Below, piece by piece: positions 9,977 through 18,117 of a DNA stretch of 49,879 bases. A model generated the notes under the pieces. The model searched no databases, was not told the DNA's origin, and saw only the letters and a list, made by a program, of their open reading frames with translations. The DNA is from Xenococcaceae cyanobacterium MO_167.B27 (lineage in GTDB: Bacteria; Cyanobacteriota; Cyanobacteriia; Cyanobacteriales; Xenococcaceae): positions 1 to 49,879 of the forward strand of contig JASJCP010000016.1 in assembly GCA_030065935.1 (NCBI GenBank), read 5' to 3'. The translations under genes and the position numbers were made by a program. The first letter of the stretch is position 1. Every line of letters begins with the position of its first letter.

Positions 9977-11191
9977 TTAAGGTTCGACCCAACGACCATC
10001 GTCTTTAATAAGGTTAATGAGTTCTTTTACTCCATCTTCTTCTGGGACTCGTTTAATTTCTTCCCTACCGCGATAGAGAGCGATATAACCTGGTTGTTTC
10101 CCTACATAACCATAGTCTGCATCCGCCATTTCCCCAGGACCATTGACAATGCAACCCATAACTGCAATATCTAATCCTGTCAGGTGATTGGTAGCTTCTC
10201 GGACTTTGTGTAAGACTTCTTCTAAATTAAATAGGGTACGACCACAAGAAGGACAAGCGACATACTCTACCATAGTCTTCCGCAATCCTAGAGCTTGGAG
10301 GATACTATAGCAAACAGGGATTTCTTTTTCTGGTGCTTCGGTAAGAGAGACGCGAATGGTATCCCCAATACCTTCTGCTAAGAGAGTACCAATTCCTGCG
10401 GTAGATTTGATTCTGCCATATTCTCCGTCTCCTGCTTCGGTAACTCCCAGGTGTAAAGGATAGTCCATTCCTAATTCGTTCATCCGTTTTACCATCAGAC
10501 GATAAGCAGCTAGCATAACTGGAACACGGGAGGCTTTGAGAGAGATAACAATATTGCGAAAATCTAGAGATTCACAGATGTGAATAAACTCTAGGGCAGA
10601 TTCTACCATTCCTTCTGGGGTATCACCGTAGGTAAAGAGCATTCTTTCAGCTAGTGAACCATGATTAACGCCGATTCGCATCGCTTTTCCTTGCTCTCTT
10701 AAGGAAACGACCAGAGGTTCTAAAGTTTCTCGTATTTTTGCCCCAATTTCATCAAATTCGGTATTACTATATTCATTGCGATCGCTCTTAGGTTTTTCAA
10801 AGACATACAACCCTGGATTAATCCTTACTTTATCAACGTGCTTCGCCACTTCGAGAGCAATTTTCATCCCGTTATGATGAACATCTGCTACGAGGGGTAC
10901 TGGTTGATAGGTTTGAGCTAATTTTTCTTTAATTTCAGCTAAAGCTTTAGCGTGTGCCATACTGGGTACGGTAACACGGACTATTTCGCAGCCAATTTCA
11001 TGTAGGCGACGAATTCCAGCTACAGAACCTTCTATATCTAAGGTATCTTCATTAATCATCGACTGGACGACTACAGGATAGCCTCCCCCGATGGTGACGT
11101 TACCAACTTTTACAGGACGAGTTTTTCTTCTGTGGATAGTGGTGTCAAAAGCTGTTGTAGCACTGAGGTTAGGTTGATCCAGAGTTTGCAT
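9977..11191 (-). CDS. ispG: 4-hydroxy-3-methylbut-2-enyl diphosphate synthase
   Basis: IspG (GcpE) reduces methylerythritol cyclodiphosphate to HMBPP in the plastid-type isoprenoid pathway, using a [4Fe-4S] cluster; in cyanobacteria ferredoxin is the electron donor. The 404-residue protein has the expected N-terminal TIM-barrel start ([17 protein letters not shown]) and the cluster ligands C313, C316 (CPSC), C347 ([10 protein letters not shown]) and E354. Length and motifs are those of the ordinary bacterial/cyanobacterial form, without the plant insertion. It is transcribed alone on the minus strand; its start is divergent from the small exported protein gene that begins about 100 bases away, so both promoters must lie in 11192-11290. 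Confidence 0.97.
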   Translation of the reverse strand: MQTLDQPNLSATTAFDTTIHRRKTRPVKVGNVTIGGGYPVVVQSMINEDTLDIEGSVAGIRRLHEIGCEIVRVTVPSMAHAKALAEIKEKLAQTYQPVPLVADVHHNGMKIALEVAKHVDKVRINPGLYVFEKPKSDRNEYSNTEFDEIGAKIRETLEPLVVSLREQGKAMRIGVNHGSLAERMLFTYGDTPEGMVESALEFIHICESLDFRNIVISLKASRVPVMLAAYRLMVKRMNELGMDYPLHLGVTEAGDGEYGRIKSTAGIGTLLAEGIGDTIRVSLTEAPEKEIPVCYSILQALGLRKTMVEYVACPSCGRTLFNLEEVLHKVREATNHLTGLDIAVMGCIVNGPGEMADADYGYVGKQPGYIALYRGREEIKRVPEEDGVKELINLIKDDGRWVEP

Positions 11192-11290
11192 AACGATTTT
11201 TTATATTTTGTCATCGTGTATGATTTACTAGATTCATTGTCTCAAATTCAGTCTCAAAAAAGTTACTATCTTGATCGATTAAGATTTATT

Positions 11291-11692
11291 ATGCTAAATT
11301 CTACCAAAAATTTCGCAAAATTCGCTTTTTATCTCTCTTCTACCGCTTTATTGCTATTTAGCACCGTCACGCCTGCTTATAGTCAATTTTTGCCCCAAGT
11401 TTGGGGAACAGTAGGAACACAAGATGATGATATCAGCTACGGCGCAGGGCTTAAATGGGCTGGCTTTGGTGTAGAAGTGGGTACAGGAAAAGAGGGCGCG
11501 ACTGGGGGCGATGTTCTAACTTTCATTTCTTTACCTTTTGTCTCTCCCTATGTAGGTTTGGGGGTATATTCAGGCGATGACACTGTGGCTTATTCTGGTG
11601 GAGTTCATCTCTATCCTGGCTCTCGTATTTTTATTGGGGGAGGATATCACTCAATTCGTGGGATTAATGGCAAACTCGGTTTTAGATTTTAA
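11291..11692 (+). CDS. Small exported protein, possible beta-barrel or beta-sandwich
   Basis: A 133-residue protein. I chose the ATG at 11291 because the upstream in-frame extension overlaps the ispG start antiparallel and has no signal-like sequence. From here the protein opens with a good signal peptide (MLNSTKNFAKF...LLFSTVTPAYS, then QFLPQ). The mature part is rich in Gly and aromatic residues in alternating patterns (YGAGLKWAGFGVEVG, PYVGLGVYSGD, RIFIGGGYHSIRG) and ends in RF, a pattern seen in small outer-membrane beta structures. No family was recognised with certainty. Location in the periplasm or outer membrane is inferred from the signal peptide. Confidence 0.65.
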   Translation: MLNSTKNFAKFAFYLSSTALLLFSTVTPAYSQFLPQVWGTVGTQDDDISYGAGLKWAGFGVEVGTGKEGATGGDVLTFISLPFVSPYVGLGVYSGDDTVAYSGGVHLYPGSRIFIGGGYHSIRGINGKLGFRF

Positions 11693-11789
11693 ACTGCATT
11701 GGTTGTGTATTGCCAACCGTACTTCTATGGTATAGCCAATTTATCTACCGTTTGATTGTATTGCTATATCAAAGCAAATTTTAGTTGTA

Positions 11790-11909
11790 ATGGAGAATAT
11801 CGACTTATTAGTCTCTCATAAAACTCTTAGGGATGGAGAACAACAAGCAGGAATTTTTTTCGATCTAGAAACTAAACAAACTTTGGCTCATTTAATCGCT
11901 AACCAGTAA
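11790..11909 (+). pseudogene. N-terminal stub of a homocitrate/2-isopropylmalate synthase-like gene
   Basis: A 39-residue frame begins MENIDLLVSHKTLRDGEQ and continues QAGIFFDLETKQTLAHLIANQ before a stop. TLRDGEQ with the following A-G-x-x-F-x-x-E-x-K pattern is the active-site start of the DRE-TIM metallolyase family (LeuA, citramalate synthase, NifV). The usual D of DTTLRDGEQ has become H here. The homology ends abruptly where AACCAGTAACCACTAACC low-complexity repeats begin, so the rest of the gene has been lost and replaced. It is a remnant and not a functional enzyme. Confidence 0.7.
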
Positions 11910-11929
11910 CCACTAACCACTAACTAACA
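11901..11929 (+). repeat. AACCACTAACCACTAAC short tandem repeat spacer
   Basis: AACCAGTAACCACTAACCACTAACTAAC is a heptamer-based short tandem repeat of the kind common between cyanobacterial genes. It separates the enzyme stub from the start of the next gene and contributes the stop codon of the stub. Similar runs occur at 12892-12956, 22149-22160 and 46285-46312. Confidence 0.7.
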
Positions 11930-12604
11930 ATGAACAATAAACTAATTTTTGGATTAATCTGGCTCGGATTTACTAGTTATGCTTTTTTACTTGCGCCTCC
12001 TAATGATCCAGATACCTTGGATTTAATCATTAACTTATCTTCAGGCAAAGTTCAGGATATCAATCCTCTAATCGTGGCTTTGTTTAATCTTATGGGAATA
12101 TTACCCATTATTTACACTAGCTTTTTATTGTTTGATGGTAGAAGCCAAAAACTACCAGCTTGGGTGTTTGCTGCTGGTTCATTTGGTTTTGGTGCATTTG
12201 CTCTTTTACCCTATTTAGCTTTGCGTCAACCAAGTACAATTTGGCAAGGAGAAAAAAATTTCTTACTGAAAGTTTTAGAATCTCCCATCCTAGGAATTAT
12301 GATTACTATTGCTACATTATTTTTAATATTTTGGGGAATCTCTAACGGTGATTGGAGTGACTTTGTTCAACAATGGCATAGTAGCAGATTTATTCATGTC
12401 ATGAGTTTAGATTTTTGTATGTTGTGTTTGCTATTTCCTGCAATGGTAAAAGATGATTTAGCCAGAAGGAATATTGATAATCCCAGTATTTTTTGGTTAA
12501 TTAGTTTAGTGCCTTTATTAGGGACTTTAGCTTATTTATGTTCTCGCTCTTTATTAGATAAAACCATTACAACAAACAAGCAACAATTAACAATGAACAA
12601 TTAA
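11930..12604 (+). CDS. Cyanobacterial multi-pass membrane protein, unknown function
   Basis: A 224-residue protein with about six hydrophobic segments (near residues 4-22, 44-68, 77-96, 112-134, 151-171 and 186-206). The segment FIHVMSLDFCMLCLLFPAMVKDDLARR, with a polar D in a helix followed by a basic end, looks like the conserved C-terminal part of a membrane family shared by cyanobacteria and plastids; I cannot name the family with confidence. The last residues, TTNKQQLTMNN, are encoded by an intergenic-type AACAATTAACAATGAACAATTAA repeat. The native C-terminus therefore seems to have been extended by repeat sequence. Probably thylakoid or plasma membrane; role unknown. Confidence 0.6.
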   Translation: MNNKLIFGLIWLGFTSYAFLLAPPNDPDTLDLIINLSSGKVQDINPLIVALFNLMGILPIIYTSFLLFDGRSQKLPAWVFAAGSFGFGAFALLPYLALRQPSTIWQGEKNFLLKVLESPILGIMITIATLFLIFWGISNGDWSDFVQQWHSSRFIHVMSLDFCMLCLLFPAMVKDDLARRNIDNPSIFWLISLVPLLGTLAYLCSRSLLDKTITTNKQQLTMNN

Positions 12605-12640
12605 GTAGGTGTGCAGAATAAATTAGATAGTGATAGTAGG

Positions 12641-12718
12641 GCCGGAAGGAGACTTCTAACATAAGTCGATCTGTTTTGGTTTCAATACCTGGATCTATTA
12701 AGTCTCCTCCCGGGGGGA
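12641..12718 (+). repeat. Dispersed repeat with imperfect inverted ends (copy 1)
   Basis: GCCGGAAGGAGACTT at the left is an imperfect inverted match of AAGTCTCCTCCCGG at the right. The right part, GGTTTCAATACCTGGATC followed by TATTAAGTCTCCTCCCGG, recurs at 48791-48833 with few changes. It looks like a small dispersed palindromic unit. Confidence 0.6.
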
Positions 12719-12891
12719 TTGGTGATTGGTGAGACCTTCGGTAGTCGCTTCGCGAGTGGAAAATGGGAATTGATTGTTATTACTTATTACTTTCTTCTGA
12801 GTCCTTCATTCTTGGAAAGCAGGAATAGTGTTACACCTGACGCGAAAAATGTGTAAATAATTTTGCCTAGGTACGTAACAATTAACTTTTC

Positions 12892-12956
12892 AATAATCAA
12901 CAATTAGCAATTAGCAACTAACCACTAACCACTAACTACTAACTACTAACAATTAA
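12892..12956 (+). repeat. Short tandem repeat run before helicase gene
   Basis: CAATAATCAACAATTAGCAA is followed by CTAACCACTAACCACTAAC and TACTAACTACTAAC. Heptamers AACCACT and AACTACT are repeated in tandem. The run reaches to within three bases of the ATG at 12959, so any ribosome binding site must lie inside it; no Shine-Dalgarno sequence is visible. Confidence 0.7.
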
Positions 12957-12958
12957 AA

Positions 12959-14422
12959 ATGACCCATGAACCATTAACATTTAATATTAATTGGAAAAGG
13001 TTAGCTAGAGAATATAAAAATAAGTTTCAGCGAAAAACATTTAGGGAATCTAGCAGTAATTACCAATATGAAGAATTGGGCATCCCCCATTTTCCTGCTG
13101 ATTTAGAATTACGAGACTATCAACAAGAAGCAGTTGTAAATTGGCTCAAAAATCAGGGAAGGGGAACACTCAAGATGGCGACAGGGAGTGGTAAAACTAT
13201 CATTGCTTTGGCGATCGCAACTGAACTTTATCAAAAAATAAGATTACAAGTTTTATTAGTAGTTTGTCCTTATCGTCATCTGGTTTTACAGTGGGCAAGA
13301 GAATGTCAAATATTCAATCTTAATCCGATATGTGCCATGTCCAGAATAGATGATTGGCAAAAAAACTTATCTAATCAACTTTATAATGTATATTCTGGCA
13401 AACAAAAGTTTCTCACTATTATTACTACTAACTCTACTTTAATCAGTGAAGGATTTAAAAGCCAACTTAAATTTTTTCCTGCTAAAACTTTAATCATTGG
13501 AGACGAAGCACATAATTTAGGTTCAACTCGTTTAGAAGCTAGCCTCCCTCGTAATATTGGCTTGCGGTTAGCTCTTTCTGCTACTCCTGAAAGATACTAT
13601 GATGATGTGGGAACAGATGCGTTATTAAACTACTTTGGTAAAATAATTCCTCCCGAATTTACTTTGGCTGATGCCATTAGAAAAGGGGCTTTAGTTCCCT
13701 ATCTTTACTATCCTGTCTTTGTAGAATTAACCGAATCAGAATCTTTTTTGTATGCCAAACTGACTAAAAGAATTGGTTGGAATTTGAGCAATAATCCTAA
13801 TCTTGAACAGAATGATACTATAACATCTTTATTAACCAAGCGATCGCGTTTAGTAGGGACTGCTGCTAATAAATTAGAAGCACTCAAAGATATTATGAAA
13901 AACCGTCTTCAAACCAGCCACACCTTATTTTATTGTGGAGACGGTTATATGGATAATTACAATAGTAGTTATCGTCGTCAAATAGAAGCAGTCACCAGAA
14001 TCCTTGGTAAAGAATTAGGCTATCGTGTTAATACTTATACCTCTGATAATTCCCTAGAAGAAAGAGAACAATTAAGACAGCAATTTGAAAGAAGAGAATT
14101 ACAAGGTTTAGTGGCAATTCGTTGTTTAGATGAAGGGATAGACATTCCAGCCATTAAAACTGCTATTATCTTAGCCAGTACCAGCAATCCCCGACAATTT
14201 ATTCAACGGCGCGGTAGAATTTTACGCCCTCATCCTGGTAAAAAAAATGCAACTTTATTCGACATGATTGTCATTCCTCCCAGTTTAGACAGAGAAACAT
14301 GGGAAATAGAAAAAAAACTCTTACAAAAAGAATTAAATCGTTTTATTGAGTTTGCCGAACTAGCAGACAATGCAGCAGAAGCCAGGAAAAAGTTATTAGA
14401 ATTAGAAGCTAGATTTAGTTAA
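12959..14422 (+). CDS. SF2 DEAD/DEAH helicase, possibly the phosphorothioation-linked restriction type
   Basis: A 487-residue SF2 helicase related to type III restriction (res) and XPB-like enzymes. Motif Q/I region is LRDYQQEAV...MATGSGKT, motif II GDEAHN, motif III LALSATPER, and the C-terminal lobe has RCLDEGIDIP and QFIQRRGRILRPHPGK. The overall pattern resembles the cyanobacterial proteins usually named DNA phosphorothioation system restriction enzyme (TIGR04095); that link is from memory and unproven here. No dnd genes or nuclease domain are visible in the window, so it stands as an orphan. It could equally be a general DNA translocase. The assignment as a helicase is firm, the specific role is not. 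Confidence 0.85.
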   Translation: MTHEPLTFNINWKRLAREYKNKFQRKTFRESSSNYQYEELGIPHFPADLELRDYQQEAVVNWLKNQGRGTLKMATGSGKTIIALAIATELYQKIRLQVLLVVCPYRHLVLQWARECQIFNLNPICAMSRIDDWQKNLSNQLYNVYSGKQKFLTIITTNSTLISEGFKSQLKFFPAKTLIIGDEAHNLGSTRLEASLPRNIGLRLALSATPERYYDDVGTDALLNYFGKIIPPEFTLADAIRKGALVPYLYYPVFVELTESESFLYAKLTKRIGWNLSNNPNLEQNDTITSLLTKRSRLVGTAANKLEALKDIMKNRLQTSHTLFYCGDGYMDNYNSSYRRQIEAVTRILGKELGYRVNTYTSDNSLEEREQLRQQFERRELQGLVAIRCLDEGIDIPAIKTAIILASTSNPRQFIQRRGRILRPHPGKKNATLFDMIVIPPSLDRETWEIEKKLLQKELNRFIEFAELADNAAEARKKLLELEARFS

Positions 14423-14771
14423 TATAATCCCTTTTATCAAAATCCTCTCGATAGATAATTGAGATGAAGTTTGGTTATCTCGTAACCTAATATCTTGCGC
14501 CTCGAACCCATACCGCCATTAACTCAAGTTTCGCCGATTATATAATAAGCCTATTTTAATAGACTATAACTGTGATTAAAACTAAATTGAAGTCCTCTTG
14601 AGAGGACTTTTCTGTAAAGCGCCAAGAAATTTATTTCTTGGTGATTTATCGCGTTTGGTGCAAAATCTGAGTATTATTTTTGGTGTTTCATCTACATACC
14701 TGATTTCTATTCCTCTATTTTTTCCAAAATAAGAATTGCTGGTTAACTATTCTCTTGACTGTCTGCTAGAG
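14423..14771 (+). other. Intergenic region with repeat copy C
   Basis: 349 bases between two convergent genes, mostly occupied by the multi-hairpin repeat (14489-14673). The rest is AT-rich and carries no supported gene. Confidence 0.6.
14489..14673 (+). repeat. Multi-hairpin dispersed repeat, copy C (both ends present)
   Basis: Left end TATCTTGCGCC (from 14491). Hairpin 1 is degraded. Hairpin 2 region is CCTATTTTAATAGAC, hairpin 3 AGTCCTCTTGAGAGGACT (14591-14608) and hairpin 4 CCAAGAAATTTATTTCTTGG (14622-14641). The right end GGTGCAAAATCTGAGTA (14657-14673) is an inverted match (15 of 17) to the left end TACTCATATCTTGCACC seen in copies B and E. This copy gives the best estimate of element length, about 185 bases. 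Confidence 0.75.
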
Positions 14772-15374
14772 TTAATGCCTTAATTTTTCAAATATTCGAC
14801 TAATTTTAGCTAGAAAAGGCTCAATTTCAAGACTCAGTAAATCCCCTACTTGTCTTTCTCCTAAATTAGTTACATTTAGGGTGTTGGGATAAAGTTCAAA
14901 GCCAATTACATCAGCGGTTAGCTCTTTGATCTGCAATAAAACACCATCTAAACAGACTTGATCCATAACTGATAAATAGTTTATTAAATCATCTTCAAAA
15001 GAGACTTTCATAATTAATTTTCCGTTGGATAACATTTCAAGAAAAATAACCTTGACCATTCCAGAAGGAACTCCATAAAAAAAAGCTCCAGGGATTTCTT
15101 CCCCCAATCTCATTGCTCTTTCTAAATTGACTCTTCTTTGAGGTAAGTAAGTTTTAACTTTATTGAGATTAGAAGCATAGAATTTTAAGAAACTAAAATC
15201 AGTGTACTCTTCCTTATTTAAAACCGTTAGTACTCTTCCATCAATAGCAATATGGGATTTAATTTGAATTTCAGCAGCAAAGGCCAGGGAAATTTTGATA
15301 ATCAGTTCTGCTCCTGACTCAATGGGCTTAACTTGCTCAATTATTCCAGTTTCTTTAATAAATCCAGTAAACAT
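14772..15374 (-). CDS. Riboflavin-synthase-like protein lacking catalytic residues (lumazine-protein-like)
   Basis: The 200-residue protein has the two-domain riboflavin synthase alpha layout: start MFTGFIKETGII, first-repeat core HIAIDGRVLTV and VNLERAM, second-repeat core LDGVLLQI...LYPNTLNVTNLGERQVGD. Residues needed for lumazine dismutation in RibE are missing: the Cys of NGxCLTV is Val/Arg, the GGHxxSGH histidines are replaced (IPGAFFYGVPSG), and the Lys before the second-repeat DG is absent. This is the pattern of lumazine and yellow fluorescent proteins, which bind lumazine, riboflavin or FMN without catalysis. It probably binds a flavin-like ligand; its role is unknown. Start ATG is followed immediately by the family's conserved FTG. 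Confidence 0.75.
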   Translation of the reverse strand: MFTGFIKETGIIEQVKPIESGAELIIKISLAFAAEIQIKSHIAIDGRVLTVLNKEEYTDFSFLKFYASNLNKVKTYLPQRRVNLERAMRLGEEIPGAFFYGVPSGMVKVIFLEMLSNGKLIMKVSFEDDLINYLSVMDQVCLDGVLLQIKELTADVIGFELYPNTLNVTNLGERQVGDLLSLEIEPFLAKISRIFEKLRH

Positions 15375-15381
15375 TAATTTC

Positions 15382-15837
15382 CTATGTTAAGAAGAGAAAT
15401 GGTTTTAAGGTTTTATCTTTGCGAGTGGGAAGACCCTCACGTCTCGTGAGGGATGTTCGCTGTGCGCGATAAGTTGTCGATTGTCGGTTTACAGTTTTGA
15501 CTTCACTATCTTCATAAATCAAAGCATAAGAAAGTGGTACAATGGTAAAGAGGGCTAATGCGCAATTAAAACTACAGGGATTGGCTTCCCCAACTTTAGA
15601 ACGTCGGAATAAATATCGCCCTAGAAATCGTAATGGTGACGCGACTAGTAAGTTTAAGCTGAAGGCACAGCCAAAAAAGGTTAAATAGAATTTAGATCCG
15701 TTGGCGGTCGGTGCGCCCGTTAACGTTAAATCAAACTGCCCAGTAACGGCGGTCTGTCGGGGATGCATAGTGTTCAATTGTGTATCTAGATAAGAGTCTA
15801 TATGGGAATCCCTCGTCTCCGACGATGGGAGGTTCAA
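15382..15837 (-). CDS. Doubtful membrane ORF containing palindromes
   Basis: A 151-residue frame with two hydrophobic stretches (FYLTFFGCAFSLNLLVASPL and ALALFTIVPLSYALIY). Both ends are made of intergenic-type sequence: the hairpin CCCTCACG-TCT-CGTGAGGG (15434-15452) encodes part of the C-terminal RREG stretch, and CCCTCGTCTCCGACGATGGG near 15807 encodes the N-terminus. It ends 7 bases before the start of the riboflavin-synthase-like gene. Either a real small membrane protein whose termini were overwritten by repeats, or a chance frame. Not recognised. Confidence 0.3.
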   Translation of the reverse strand: MNLPSSETRDSHIDSYLDTQLNTMHPRQTAVTGQFDLTLTGAPTANGSKFYLTFFGCAFSLNLLVASPLRFLGRYLFRRSKVGEANPCSFNCALALFTIVPLSYALIYEDSEVKTVNRQSTTYRAQRTSLTRREGLPTRKDKTLKPFLFLT

Positions 15838-15914
15838 AACAGGAGTTAATTCAGTAGTTGGACAAAATTAAATTTATGGGTCAGAGGTCAGAGGTCAGAG
15901 GTATTTATCTTTCT

Positions 15915-16103
15915 TCATCCTTCATTCCTCATCTTAGTTACAGAAGAATTTTGAGTAACTAAATTGTTGCGATCCAAGATATTATTTGTTACTTTAATAC
16001 TTTCAGTGACAGATGGGAAAGATAATGAGTTTGAATGTATTAATAAGCTCAAGCTATAAAATAAGGTAATTCCTAATAAATACCATTTCAATTTTTTCTG
16101 CAT
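15915..16103 (-). CDS. Small single-membrane-segment protein, hypothetical
   Basis: A 62-residue frame opening MQKKLKWYLLGITLFYSLSLL, a signal-anchor-like segment with a basic N-terminus, followed by a polar serine- and asparagine-rich tail. The C-terminal KMRNEG is encoded by a TCATCCTTCATTCCTCATC low-complexity run. No homologue recognised; coding status uncertain. Confidence 0.35.
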   Translation of the reverse strand: MQKKLKWYLLGITLFYSLSLLIHSNSLSFPSVTESIKVTNNILDRNNLVTQNSSVTKMRNEG

Positions 16104-16268
16104 TATTTACCTCAATCTGAGTTGTTTGCTCAATAATAGGGTTTAGGAGCAATCAAAAAGTGATAAAAGCTTTAGTTGTCTTCTATTTTATTAAGATTTG
16201 TTATCTGCCTTCACTATCGTAATCTCTATTAATTTTACAGAATCTTATTGAGTTAAATATAATCCCCT

Positions 16269-17450
16269 CTATTGTTCCAGTCTTCTACTAGCCAAAGACA
16301 TAGAATAACAACATAACCAATAGATAGCAGCCACAAAGATATACACTTCTCCATAGCGTCCCAAAAATTTGGGATTGGCGAGAATTTTTTGAGAAATACC
16401 CAGTAAGTCAACTAATCCCACAATGGCTAAGAGGGAAGTATCTTTAAATAAACTAATAAACTGTCCCACAATACTAGGAATCACAGCTTTTAGTGCTTGG
16501 GGTAAGACTATCAAAGTCAGAGTTAAGATGGGGTTAAGTCCCAAGGCTTTTGCTGCTTCTGTTTGACCAAGGGGAATCGATTGTAATCCACCACGGACAT
16601 TTTCTGCTAAATAAGCTGAACTAAAAATCGTAAATCCTGCGATCGCCCGTACTACTCTATCTGGTCTAATATCTGCTGGTAGCACTAAAGGTAACATTAC
16701 CTGTGCCATAAATAAAATACCAATTAGAGGTAAACCGCGAACAATCTCGATATATGCAATAGATAACCAACGAATTACGGGTAACTTACTCTGTCTGCCT
16801 AAAGCTAGTAATACACCAAAGGGGAAGCAAAGACAAATACTTACTACAGCAATTAAAATTGTGAGAATTAATCCACTAAGATTGTCTAATTTGACATTTT
16901 CTACAGCTAATAATAGCCAAAGATTCAGAAAAAAAGCACCTAGCCAAATTAGAGGCAACCAGGATAAGATATTCGGAATTTTACTGCCAATTTCTTTACC
17001 AACTGCTGCACTAGCAATTAGTAAAATCAGCATCCCTAAGAGGATAATACTTGCTTGAATTCCTACTGGTATCGCGACACTTACACAAGTAACAGCTATT
17101 AGCCCTAAGATAATTAAAATGCGAGTATTAAAGAGATAACCTGTAGCATGAGCCAAAATACCCCAAGATAACCCCCCTAACTCCACGATAATCCCTAAAG
17201 TTACCCAAGTTCGCCACAAAGACTTAACGGGATAAAGTCCAGTAAAAAAGAGGCGTAAGTTAGCACTTAATACTTCCCATTGTGCTTCAGTAAATGCCCA
17301 GTAAAGTAGTCCTGATACAACCCAATAGAGAAATAAAATACTGATTATAGTTAGTACCGAATTATACCAAGTACTAAACAGATTTTTTTGCAGCCAAGAA
17401 AGGGGATTTATTTCAGTAGTTGGCGGTGATAGCTGGTTACTGGTTTTCAT
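16269..17450 (-). CDS. Polar amino-acid ABC transporter permease (NatH/AapM-like)
   Basis: A 393-residue inner-membrane permease of the His/Glu/Gln/Arg/opine family. The C-terminal half is the transporter core, with the start PFGVLLALGRQS, IEIVRGLPLIGILF and the EAA loop EAAKALGLNPILTLTLIVLPQAL that docks on the ATPase. The long N-terminal extension with several extra membrane segments is typical of AapM/NatH-type permeases, which pair with an AapQ/NatG partner, a periplasmic binding protein and an AapP/BgtA ATPase. None of these is next to it, so partner subunits must be encoded elsewhere. Substrate probably neutral or acidic amino acids. Confidence 0.85.
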   Translation of the reverse strand: MKTSNQLSPPTTEINPLSWLQKNLFSTWYNSVLTIISILFLYWVVSGLLYWAFTEAQWEVLSANLRLFFTGLYPVKSLWRTWVTLGIIVELGGLSWGILAHATGYLFNTRILIILGLIAVTCVSVAIPVGIQASIILLGMLILLIASAAVGKEIGSKIPNILSWLPLIWLGAFFLNLWLLLAVENVKLDNLSGLILTILIAVVSICLCFPFGVLLALGRQSKLPVIRWLSIAYIEIVRGLPLIGILFMAQVMLPLVLPADIRPDRVVRAIAGFTIFSSAYLAENVRGGLQSIPLGQTEAAKALGLNPILTLTLIVLPQALKAVIPSIVGQFISLFKDTSLLAIVGLVDLLGISQKILANPKFLGRYGEVYIFVAAIYWLCCYSMSLASRRLEQ

Positions 17451-17585
17451 GATTCGAGTGCGAATGGCTATGGTGGAAACTTCTAAATAGTCTCCTTATA
17501 TTGTTTCACCAATGATATAAAGATCATAGACTGCCATTCCACCGATAACATACTCTCTGATATTTTTTAGATTTGTTTGTAACAG

Positions 17586-17609
17586 TAGGGTGGGGCATCG
17601 CCCACCCTA
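17586..17609 (-). terminator. Strong hairpin downstream of DUF4278 gene
   Basis: TAGGGTGGG-GCATCG-CCCACCCTA is a perfect 9-bp stem with a 6-base loop, 16 bases past the stop of the gene on the minus strand. No U-run follows. It may act as a terminator, but a related palindrome occurs at 22741-22767, so it is also a dispersed repeat. Confidence 0.5.
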
Positions 17610-17624
17610 TTAAACTATATTGAT

Positions 17625-18014
17625 CTAACTAAACTCTAATTCTCGTGATTCTTTTTGTAATAAGTTAATTAAATCCTTGTTTCCTTTTGCTTTTGCTGCT
17701 TGTAAGCGACGTTCTAAGTTCAGCTTGATATTTTCTAAATGAGTTTTCTTTGCTGCTTCATCTTGTACCTGATATTGCAAAATACTCAAAGTATTTTCGG
17801 CTGAGTTGGGATTAGAAATAGAGCAGGTTTTAGGAATAGTAAAATTCCTGTTAAATATTGCTCCATAATTTCTATGACTCCGAGATACTCTTTGATTTAT
17901 GTGGCGAGGATATTTAATTATTTTAGCTTGGGAGTTGCCAAAAATTTGATTTTCGTTAATTTCTAAAGTTACTGGTTGCTCTTCGTAATCAATTTCGTTA
18001 TGACAGTATTTCAT
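17625..18014 (-). CDS. DUF4278-like protein with helical C-terminal extension
   Basis: A 129-residue protein. The first 40 residues (MKYCHNEIDYEEQPVTLEI...) follow the DUF4278 pattern MKLxYRGxxYxxxPxxxEVTEGxxxGKYRG in a divergent form and match the neighbouring 61-residue gene in layout. The C-terminal third (LQYQVQDEAAKKTHLENIKLNLERRLQAAKAKGNKDLINLLQKESREL) is strongly helical and charged, probably a coiled coil. DUF4278 proteins are small cyanobacterial proteins without established function. It lies about 100 bases downstream of the second DUF4278 gene on the same strand, so a two-gene unit is possible. Confidence 0.55.
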   Translation of the reverse strand: MKYCHNEIDYEEQPVTLEINENQIFGNSQAKIIKYPRHINQRVSRSHRNYGAIFNRNFTIPKTCSISNPNSAENTLSILQYQVQDEAAKKTHLENIKLNLERRLQAAKAKGNKDLINLLQKESRELEFS

Positions 18015-18117
18015 ATTTTTGATCTTAAATAATAGTTATTAAATAAAGTTAATTATTAATAAAAAAATATCTTTAAAGCTAATAGCTAATAGTAAGATAA
18101 TAGCTATTAGTAAAAAA

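Larger units (their letters stand above)
12605..12958 (+). other. Repeat-rich intergenic region
   Basis: 354 bases. They contain a repeat also found near 48.8 kb (12641-12718), a hairpin TTACAC...GTGTAA at about 12832-12857, and a long run of AACCACT/AACTACT repeats (12892-12956) ending three bases before the helicase start. No gene is supported. Confidence 0.6.

Noticed and set aside
9923-10174. Plus-strand frame at the 3' end of ispG
   Set aside because: It is antisense to ispG and partly encoded by a CATCCCTCATCC low-complexity run.
11132-11290. Longer start for the small exported protein
   Set aside because: The extension overlaps the ispG start antiparallel and would bury the clear signal peptide; the ATG at 11291 is preferred.
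16269-17450. A complete amino-acid transporter operon
   Set aside because: Only the permease is present; neighbouring genes are unrelated and no binding protein or ATPase is encoded within the window.
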